This document shows positions 31,125-38,062 of a DNA stretch of 38,062 nucleotides, one piece after another (the first letter of the stretch is position 1; every line of letters starts with the position of its first letter). The notes under the pieces were generated by a model. It saw only the letters and a program-made list of their open reading frames with translations, was not told where the DNA came from and did no database searches. Origin of the DNA: Saccoglossus kowalevskii (lineage: Eukaryota; Hemichordata; Enteropneusta; Harrimaniidae); NCBI RefSeq assembly GCF_000003605.2, contig NW_003105109.1, positions 26,679 to 64,740 on the forward strand, given 5' to 3'. Position numbers and translations under genes: made by a program.

Positions 31125-31404
31125 CAATGTATAATAATGACCTGATGAACCCCAATATTCAATGTATAATAATGACCTGATAAACCCCAATATTCAATGT
31201 ATAATAATGACCTGATAAACCCCAATATTCAATGTATAATAATGACCTGATAAACCCCAATATTCAATGTATAATAATGACCTGATGAACCCCAATATTC
31301 AATGTATAATAATGACCTGATGAACCCCAATATTCAATGTATAATAATGACTTGATGAACCCCAATATTCAATGTATAATAATGACCTGATGAACCCCAA
31401 TATT
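31125..31404 (+). repeat. Minisatellite, eight 35-bp units
   Basis: The unit CAATGTATAATAATGACCTG plus ATGAACCCCAATATT repeats exactly eight times with no length change. Units 2-4 share ATAAAC in place of ATGAAC, and unit 7 has CTTGATG in place of CCTGATG, so variation is patchy and shows local copying. The array ends 313 bases before the first splice acceptor of the TRIM gene, in its promoter or 5' UTR intron. Confidence 0.97.
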
Positions 31405-31717
31405 CAATCAATCATGCACTTCATTTAAGCCTCTTTTTGAATGTGAAGACAACAAAATAAAGCTATTTTCTATCTTGATACTTTTTCCGAAAATAACATG
31501 TAAATCTTCCAAAAAAACACATTCATGAAAAGCATGAAGTTATGCGACCCTAAGACTTGACCTTCATGGGACATTCTGCTGTAATTTTGCAATATGTATG
31601 CATATAATAATGTAGCTACTGTAAAAACAAAGTTGACATAAATAATTGCGCCAATATAAGTTGATTGCATAAATTGTGAAAAGTGTACATCGTACTAATT
31701 CTAAATCTTAATTACAG

Positions 31718-34700
31718 ATACACGAAACATGTCATCGAAATACGTGGGGTTTCTGTTATGCTCGAAATGTGGCTATCAGTACAACAAACCAAAAATTCTA
31801 CCCTGTTCGCATACGTTCTGTGAAGTGTGTATACCGAATGATGATGGATGTACCACATGCATTATATGTTCCCGGAAGCATATGATACCAAATGGGGGTG
31901 TTGGGAATTTTCCTGCCAACATTCTTATCATGGATCTTGTGGATTTCTACCTAAATGAGCCTGAGTTTCTCTGTCGTAGCTGCGCAAACGACAGATCACA
32001 GCAATATTGTAAATCTTGTTTTTTACTATATTGTAGCAGCTGCGCGGACATTCACGACAAACTACCAGTCACCAGCCGACATACGTCAGTCTCATTACAT
32101 GATTTCCGTCAGAGTGAATTTCTCAAAACACCCTTTGATCGAACGATGTCATGCCCCCATCACTTCGGCAACGAACTCGAATTATATTGCAAAGAGTGTG
32201 ACACACCTATATGTAAGAAATGTACTGAGTCCAACCACTATGGACCATCACACACAAATGAACCCATAAACAAATTTGTCACCGAAAAGAAAGCTGTGCT
32301 CGAAGAAGCATACACAAAAGGGTGTGCACTTAACTTACAGCTCCAGTCTATGAAATCGATTGTGGATACGGAAAAGAAAGTCAATGATAACCTATCAAAA
32401 ACAATGAACAAAACAGTTGGCGAGCAAGCTAAAGATAAACTTAACCGGCTAGAATGCATGATTGGGGACATAAATAAGGAAAAATCGCTAATGCTGAAAC
32501 AAGTGGATAATACACACGCTAAGAAAAGGGAGGAGATTGATAAGCAAATTTCTCGATTAAAACCAGAGCACGATAAGATAAGGAAATTTAAAGATGCCGC
32601 ATGTCTGCTGCAAGAAATTGAAAATGATATTGGATTCCTGTGTTTAGTCAACCAAGAGATGTTTGAAGCAAACACAATTTTGAAAAACGATTTAACCCAT
32701 AAGAAAGTGGGTACAATGGAGTTTGTTGAAAATAAAGAACGTTTTCGATTCTTAGAGACCCTTGGTTTCATTGCAGCATCAGAGCCTATCAGTGCACAAG
32801 GTAATCAGAACTGTTTTCTTGTTATACAGATCACAATAGGTTGGTGATAGACAATTAAATCGTATTATATACATTAAAAATGGACTGTTAAATATCATTA
32901 ATATTTACAGTAAATATCTCGTTTGTTGATTTGTCTTTTAATGAAGACAAAAATATAATTGTTGGGGTCAGGTGATTGCCTATGGGGTGAGAATACCGCC
33001 AAAATTAGCTTGGTGCTATTATTTGAACATTGTTTAGTTGTTTGGTCTTTATTTGGAAACTTGTTTGGTTATTATTTGGTCATTATTCGGTTATTTGTTA
33101 TTTATTTAAACATTATTTTGCGTTTATTTCATTATTGTGTTATAGTATTGCTATTATTTCATTATTTAAACTTTATTTCTTAATTATTTCATTATTGTGT
33201 AATTGCTACAATATTATTTTGTCATTGTTTCATTGTGTTATAATTGTGTCGTTATTTAGACATTATCTTGACATTCAATTGTCATAAGATTCGGTTATTT
33301 TTACGTCCAAATGCTTTGACATTCGGTTCGCTTAACTTGCGATTACCTCAACATTCGGTTCGCTTGACTTGCGATCACCTCAACATTCGATTACCTGACC
33401 TACATTAGCTGACCCCGATATACATGTAGTATTCAATCCATAGTCCCAGGCCGCCTCCGATAAAGCATTGCTCATGAAGGCAATGCGGCCTTTGTAAAAG
33501 TTTGCAGGAATTTCTAAATAATGGTCGTTTCACCAATGAAACGTATTTCGCAAATTAAATAATGTAATAATTGAGAAATAAAGTTGAAATAATGAAACAA
33601 TAGCAATACGATAACACAATAATGAAATAAACGCAAAATAATGTTAAATAAATACCAAATAACCGAATAATGACCAAATAATAACCAAACAAGTTTCCAA
33701 ATAAAGATCAAACAACTAAACAATGTTCAAATAATGACACCACCATAATTTTGGCGGTATTCTCACCCCATAATTGCCTGCATGTTTTGTATAGCAATCA
33801 TTACTAACTTAATGACATTTGCCAGCCATCAAATATAGAGTGATGAGGGTCGAATTTGTGTCCTAGTTAACAATTTTAATAATAACATATCTCCTTTTTT
33901 GGCTTATGCTCTGCTTTATTTTTAAGTCTCTGACCCGAAAAATATGGAGTCACCAACGCTCACCATGCTGCACAGACATGGAGTGAAGGGATCTATGGAC
34001 AGAGAATTCAACAGCCCTGCTGGTCTCACAACCACTTCCAGAGATGACATCATTGTTGCTGACAGCAATAATGAACGACTACAAGTGCTGAATCGGAATG
34101 GTAAATTTCTTCACCGGCTTACAGCAGACAACTTTCCAAATTTTCTCCACATCATATGACAATGCTTTCAGATGATCAGCGACTCGCTGTGACTGACCGA
34201 CTAAATAAGTGCGTGCATGTGTTTGATGTGTACAATCAAAGACACACTAAAACATTTGGTACTGCTGAACTCAATGGACCACATGCTATCACATGTAGCG
34301 CTACGACTGGTGAGGTGTACATTGTAGATGAAAAACAGTCCACGGTTGTGGGCGGCGATGGAGACTACCGAATAGAAAAGTATGACAAAGATCTCAATTT
34401 TCAGCACCATGTGATAATTCCTCGTCTGGGAAATTGTGATTCAACATCTGTGTCCGTGTTGTCTGACAAGAGACTGGTAATACTGCAAACAGAAACGAAA
34501 ATACTTACAGTGATGAATTCAGTTAATAACGTCAGCAAAACTGAAAGAACGTGTCATGATTCTGCTTACACCATTAACGCTAGTGTATGTGTTGACCCTT
34601 ATGACAATATCATCATTGCAGGCTGGGGTCTTATTAAAATGTTCACATCAGAATTGAAATTGAGATTCAGCATCGATGAAATAGACAGATGCAGCGATAT

Positions 34701-34821
34701 CCTCGGTGTTAGCGTGTTCCGTTGTAACCCATACCGCGTGGCCATTACGGATGGCAATACTCACTGCGTAAAAGTATACGGACTGGTAGCATCCAAGGAA
34801 AATGCCAATGCAGTGAATTAA
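31718..34821 (+). CDS. TRIM-NHL family protein, probable E3 ubiquitin ligase
   Basis: Coding starts at ATG 31729, just after a 5' UTR splice acceptor (taattacag, exon from 31718). Exon A runs to 32800 and exon B starts at 33927, phases matching (G|TC giving Val). RING: C11, C14, C26, H28, C31, C34, C44, C47. B-box 1: residues 82-118. B-box 2: 142-175 (CPHHFGNELELYCKECD). A coiled coil spans about 180-330. The C-terminal half holds NHL-like beta-propeller repeats (DDIIVADSNNERLQVLN, RLAVTDRLNKCVHVFD, GEVYIVDE). RING plus B-boxes predicts ubiquitin ligase activity, and NHL regions bind protein or RNA (family knowledge). No filamin domain is seen. The frame changes between 34100 and 34172: either one base is missing, making a pseudogene or an assembly error, or a 71-base GT-AG intron (34101-34171) restores it, giving 631 residues. 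Confidence 0.88.
31729..32800 (+). CDS. TRIM-NHL exon A: RING, B-boxes, coiled coil
   Basis: Encodes 357 complete codons plus one base. The donor is CAAG|gtaatc. The open frame runs on into the intron to 32847, but NHL sequence resumes only at 33927. All zinc-binding positions of the RING and both B-boxes are intact. Confidence 0.9.
32982..33771. mobile_element. Long-TIR palindromic element in the TRIM intron
   Basis: The ends are exact inverted repeats: ATGGGGTGAGAATACCGCC on the left and its complement on the right. Arms of about 215 bases (32982-33198 and 33557-33771) match closely around a 358-base loop. Flanking octamers GATTGCCT (32974-32981) and AATTGCCT (33772-33779) form an 8-bp target duplication with one mismatch. 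The arms are a simple ATTATTTGGTCATTATT-like text, so the element probably grew from short repeats. Eight-base duplications suggest hAT, but the tip is not the usual CAG/TAG. The two frames of about 70-85 codons in the arms are not genes. Confidence 0.85.
33319..33400 (+). repeat. 32-bp tandem repeat in the loop of the intronic element
   Basis: ACATTCGGTTCGCTTRACTT plus GCGATYACCTCA occurs at 33319-33350 and 33351-33382, differing at two positions, followed by a partial third copy (ACATTCGATTACCTGACC). Confidence 0.8.
33927..34821 (+). CDS. TRIM-NHL exon(s) B: NHL-type repeats, frame break inside
   Basis: The acceptor is ttatttttaag|TC. The first frame reads SDPKNMESPTLTMLHRHG and on to LQVLNRNGKFLHRLTADNFP, then stops at 34157-34159. 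The following frame (NHL sequence from about 34171) continues to the stop at 34819-34821. The segment GKFLHRL is a normal end of an NHL repeat, which argues that it is coding and that the break near 34137 (CCAAATTTT) is a one-base loss. An in-frame splice from AATG|gtaaat (34101) to tttcag|AT (34172) would also work. Confidence 0.8.
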
Positions 34822-36905
34822 TGTGTAGCGTTCGTCAAAAACCACATAAAGTTTTGATTGCTCAACTTGTAATTTGATTACACAACATGGCCATTGAGAG
34901 AAATAACTTTCACAAGGAACACTGTCAGTTTTAAGTAATAGGAGTTGTCAAAGATATATAATATGTGACGTCACGGCATATTTAATGATTTGTATTTATT
35001 ATTCTTTCGTTATTTCCGTCATTAATATTATTGTATTACATTAATTAAGGGTACTAAAAGTGCTCATAATCACATATCCAGCCTTTGCAATGTGTTATTT
35101 CAATATAATATACACTCGGCTTTATATTAAAATACGTCAAATGATAAAATATACTACACGAATCTTAGCCACTCATTTATATATTCATGCTGGTAACGTA
35201 TTATGATTTTCCTAAATTTAAAATTAAATGATTGCTTGTTTTCATTGTTTTGCATTGGCGTGTTTAATTTAAGTTTTGTCTCAGTCAACAATGCACTTTA
35301 ACGGTCGACAAATCAGTATATCGACCGGATTGGATTCAATATTTTTTGTATTTTGTAAGGATTTTCTCCCTTTACAAGTAACTGTTTAATCACACTTCCA
35401 ATAGTTTGTATGTATTTATATTCCATAATACTTTCAAGATTTTCTCACTTATATACCGAACTCGAACAATATACATAGGTATTTCAACAGCTTGTACATT
35501 CATGTATATGTACATATCCGTATATGAGCGAATATCTCCACCTCAGGCAGAATATTTTATCGCATCACACCATCGAAACTATTGCCAATCGATATTATGA
35601 CTATTATTATACTCTCACCAAACTAAAACATGACAAAAACGATTAATTTGATGTACTTGTTTATATATCTTCTGGGTCACATGAAACTCCGACGGCAGCC
35701 ATTTCCTGCAGGTCGAATCCTGATGTACTTTTTGATTTGTTTACACTCCGTATATTTCCTAGAGTCTTTTGAGAAAAATGTACAAATAAATGTCTTTTCA
35801 TGTATGTGGGATGCTACACAGTGTGTACATTGACAACACGCTATTGCAAAAATTGAATTCAGGATGTTCTGTATTCAACATATTGCCAATATACAGGAAG
35901 GTGACAATATCAGTGCCATTTTACGCACATTTATGATAACAACTGTAGATCGAAACAGGCATACTGTAAATAATTTCTGATATTAAATGTGATTGCGAGC
36001 TGACTCTGAAATTAAATTTTCCGAGGCTGAATCTGCAAAACAAACTGTAGCCTGTGACATTATATTATTGCAATATTGCCACTTGATAACACGAATGCAT
36101 TTATGGAGAATATCCAATTAGTGGCCCATGATAGCAGATTTATTTGTTCGAAGACAATCACGAGGAACACAGAGAACACTAGTATCTTTATTTTTTTCAA
36201 ACAGAGACGCCTTACTTTGAACATACGCTGCGACCAATTTATCGGTTGTGACTAAATAAATCATCGTTTTATCAACTTATTAATCGGCAGCGTTAAATGT
36301 CGGTTCCGTGAAGAAAACGATTCCTGTACTTTGAAAGAATTAGAAAATGCGAAATTCTCAAATGCGACTTTAAAACGAAAATGTAAAGTAGTAAATGCAA
36401 GAAGTGTTCTGTAAATGAAATTTGGAAATTTGCTCCCAATTTTTCAACTCGCAGCAGGTCTGTTATGATACATACAATATATGCGTTGGAAAACGAAATG
36501 GTGCGTTTTATGCTAATCAGTCAGAAATGTAGAAAATAATATCATTGGTTCATACGAACTTATCTATTGGTTAAACATTGAAACTTGTCATCGAAACCAC
36601 GCCCACCAAAGAGTGCAAAGCGAAGTCGCTGCGAAAGCGATGTCCATTCCATTGTCTGTAAAAAAAAAGACGGAAAAGGTCCGACACTTGCGCATACGTC
36701 AGACGGCCATAGCGTGTCGATGTTTACAAACAAGCGTCTACTCATGAGCTTTTGTGATTTTAGCATGTGTTGTTATCGTCGCTTAAGACTCAATTCACGT
36801 GACGACCCCTCCGTTATCGTGAGAATAATCCGCTGGGAAATTTTGCAATTTACATCGCTTTTTTGCTAATAACTTTGCCATACTTAGACGGAATTACTGA
36901 TCAAG
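34822..36905. other. Intergenic region after the TRIM gene
   Basis: No gene is recognised. A perfect CRE-like TGACGTCA lies near 34966. Around 36545-36720 two inverted CCAAT boxes (ATTGG), a CACGCCCACC block and a TACGTCA site give a promoter-like look. The open frame there (36585-36869) begins with TTG, not ATG, and has no recognisable domain. Confidence 0.45.
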
Positions 36906-36989
36906 CTACAACATGCTACAACAAATATTGCATAAATTTGTCCATATCCCTGGACTAGGTGTAGGTGGTGGAAGATGAAATTCAGCCAT
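36906..36989 (-). pseudogene. Start of a gypsy gag, truncated
   Basis: Directly after the primer-binding site on the minus strand, an ATG opens 27 codons beginning MAEFHLPPPTPSPGIW, the style of many Ty3/gypsy gag starts (from memory). It then meets a TAG, and no more gag is seen at lower coordinates. It is not the gag of the pol fragment at 37370, because it lies beyond that element's 3' LTR. Confidence 0.55.
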
Positions 36990-37000
36990 CCTCGTCACCA
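36986..37000 (-). promoter_or_regulatory. Retrotransposon primer-binding site (tRNA-Ser-like)
   Basis: Read on the minus strand, TGGTGACGAGGATGG lies three bases after the LTR end. It is complementary to a tRNA 3' end reading CCATCCTCGTC plus discriminator plus CCA. This fits tRNA-Ser(GCT) as I remember it, with at most one wobble. Position and TGG start are seen; the tRNA identity is from memory. Confidence 0.6.
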
Positions 37001-37003
37001 AAA

Positions 37004-37205
37004 TGTGGTGTCGGGCCCAATAAACACGCAGACGACAGTTTCAAAGTACAAGGAATGTTTACTTGTATAATAACTAACAGAACTCCAAACAAGATGGCAG
37101 CCCTGTCCCAGAATCCCATCTGTTGCTAAGCAACCCAACTGATGGCGGGAATATGGCCATGCAAAGTACGATATATGTTTATATTAGTAATGCGCAGACA
37201 CAACA
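37004..37205 (-). repeat. Ty3/gypsy LTR, 202 bp
   Basis: On the minus strand it runs from TGTTGTGTCTG to CCCGACACCACA. The ends form an imperfect inverted repeat (TGTTGTGTC against TGTGGTGTC). A polypurine tract precedes it and a primer-binding site follows it, so both borders are supported. Inside are a TATA-like AATATAAACATATAT and a YY1-like GCTGCCATCTTG. Confidence 0.8.
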
Positions 37206-37208
37206 TGA

Positions 37209-37217
37209 TTCCCCCTC
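37209..37217 (-). promoter_or_regulatory. Polypurine tract of the gypsy element
   Basis: GAGGGGGAA on the minus strand sits four bases from the start of the LTR, where plus-strand DNA synthesis of an LTR retrotransposon is primed. Confidence 0.7.
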
Positions 37218-37369
37218 ACGGAAAGAATGCGTAATCCTAAGTACAAACATACAATGAATGAAAAAACGATATTAAAGTTTGATAAGAGTTCAAAATCTCA
37301 AACATGCAACAGTTTAAATCCTTTTAACTGCATTAACAAACTAATGTTCTATAGATACAGTTCTTATGC

Positions 37370-38062
37370 TTATGAAAGTACATAGTCTCTCAAATATGCT
37401 GGCATAACTGTTATTCGTACTGGACGACTTTCGTGTGTAGGTAAGCTGTTAGCATTTGTAACTACTGGATGATGTTCTGGGTTCATCATTAAGTGTTCGC
37501 TAGGGAGTTCAGGTGGGAGTACGAATGAATCAGGTCTATGTGAACGTACACATCTTCTGGCACTCCATGCTGTACCATTGTCTAGTCTAAACGAAGACTT
37601 ACCAAGTTTCATAACAATGCGATGTGGCTCAGAAAATGTAGAGGAGAGCTTATGGCTGCAATTTGGACGTTTAACTCTCACCCAGTCTCCTACATTCAGA
37701 TTGGTGGATCTAGCGTGACGTCGTTGATCTGTGTAAGACTTGATTTTTGCTTGACGTTGTTCTATTTCTGACTTCATGTCTGTTTGTGCATTACCGAAAC
37801 TGGTAGTGGGTGGTTTTAGTTTATCAAGTGGTAGACGCATTTGACGATTAAGCATAAGTTGTGAAGGTGACTTCTGAGTAAGTGCATGTGGTGTAGCTCT
37901 ATAGTTCTGTAGTATTGTACGAACTGAATCTGCGAATGTCATTCCCTCCGACAAATTCGTCTTCAAACCCTCTTTTAGGCATTTATTGAATCGTTCCATT
38001 TCACCGTTACTTTGGGGGTTATATAATGATGTTAGATTATGTTTGATACCATGTAATTGTAG
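37370..38062 (-). mobile_element. Ty3/gypsy integrase C-terminal part, open to the window edge
   Basis: The frame is open from the window edge at 38062 to the stop at 37370, giving 230 residues. It includes YNPQSNGEMERFNK, the end of the integrase catalytic core with the last acidic residue of the DDE triad. Then come NYRATPHALTQKSPSQLML and a chromatin-proximal C-terminal module containing VGDWVRVKRP and a GPY/F-like segment (FSEPHRIVMKLGKSSFRL). No stop or frameshift interrupts it, so this copy is fairly young. The rest of pol and gag lie outside the window. Confidence 0.93.

Noticed and set aside
31125..31404. CRISPR array
   Set aside because: The units are directly adjacent without spacers, in an intron-bearing animal genome. 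It is a minisatellite.
32238..32771. 177-codon minus-strand frame
   Set aside because: It lies entirely opposite the TRIM coiled-coil exon and is a shadow of it. The sense strand carries the clear RING/B-box protein.
33030..33287. Hydrophobic 70-85-codon frames here and at 33514-33723
   Set aside because: They come from the two arms of the palindromic intron element, made of simple ATTATTTGG-like text.
36585..36869. 94-codon plus-strand frame with basic start
   Set aside because: The first codon is TTG and there is no upstream ATG or domain. The region looks more like promoter sequence.

Overview
This is AT-rich, intron-containing DNA from an animal. The genes have canonical GT-AG introns. 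The repeats are LINE tails, Ty3/gypsy pieces, DNA-transposon miniatures, a long (TA)n array and a 35-bp minisatellite. Together with an arylsulfatase and a TRIM-NHL gene, this suggests a marine invertebrate such as a mollusc or a similar lineage. I cannot name the species, and nothing here looks bacterial or viral in its coding organisation.

Layout. At 1-743 there is no gene, only a YY1-like motif. At 744-4116 two transposon-like elements with TTAA ends lie back to back: a 2.5-kb foldback element with arms of 0.8-0.9 kb, then a 0.9-kb element, with one TTAA between them. At 4235-4581 are two tRNA-like modules, at 4930-5400 a degenerate array of about 90-bp units, at 5666-6172 an unrecognised broken reading frame, and at 6220-6740 the tail of a LINE.

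At 7349-16458 on the minus strand is a complete seven-exon arylsulfatase gene of the B/I/J group. I joined it exon by exon with matching splice phases. It encodes 519 residues with the formylglycine cysteine and all the catalytic landmarks. Its introns hold a heat-shock-type promoter on the opposite strand and a TA array with a 50-base assembly gap. Directly upstream, 16648-18207 is a tandem copy of the promoter and exons 1-3 of the same gene. It has decayed: exon 1 is gutted by a LINE fragment, one splice acceptor is lost and exon 2 carries an 8-base deletion.

From 18208 to about 31100 no convincing gene is seen. This stretch holds a gypsy RT/RNase H scrap (23557), a 30-bp direct repeat pair with AP-1-like sites, a hAT-type miniature element with its 8-bp target duplication (27348-27467), a possible pogo-like miniature element (26666-26833) and a possible LTR-like module near 26200-26540.

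At 31125-31404 eight exact-period 35-bp units precede a TRIM-NHL gene on the plus strand (31729-34821). It has a RING, two B-boxes, a coiled coil and an NHL-type C-terminal region. Its main intron holds a 790-bp palindromic element with an 8-bp target duplication. Its NHL part is either broken by one base or contains a 71-base intron.

The right end (36906-38062, minus strand) is a Ty3/gypsy element. The integrase end, polypurine tract and LTR are followed on the far side of that LTR by a primer-binding site and a gag start. This is the arrangement expected of tandem elements sharing one LTR. I see no clear novel defence or regulatory system. The most promising unusual items are the paired palindromic elements, the partial duplication of the arylsulfatase, the heat-shock-type promoter inside its intron, and the shared-LTR junction.
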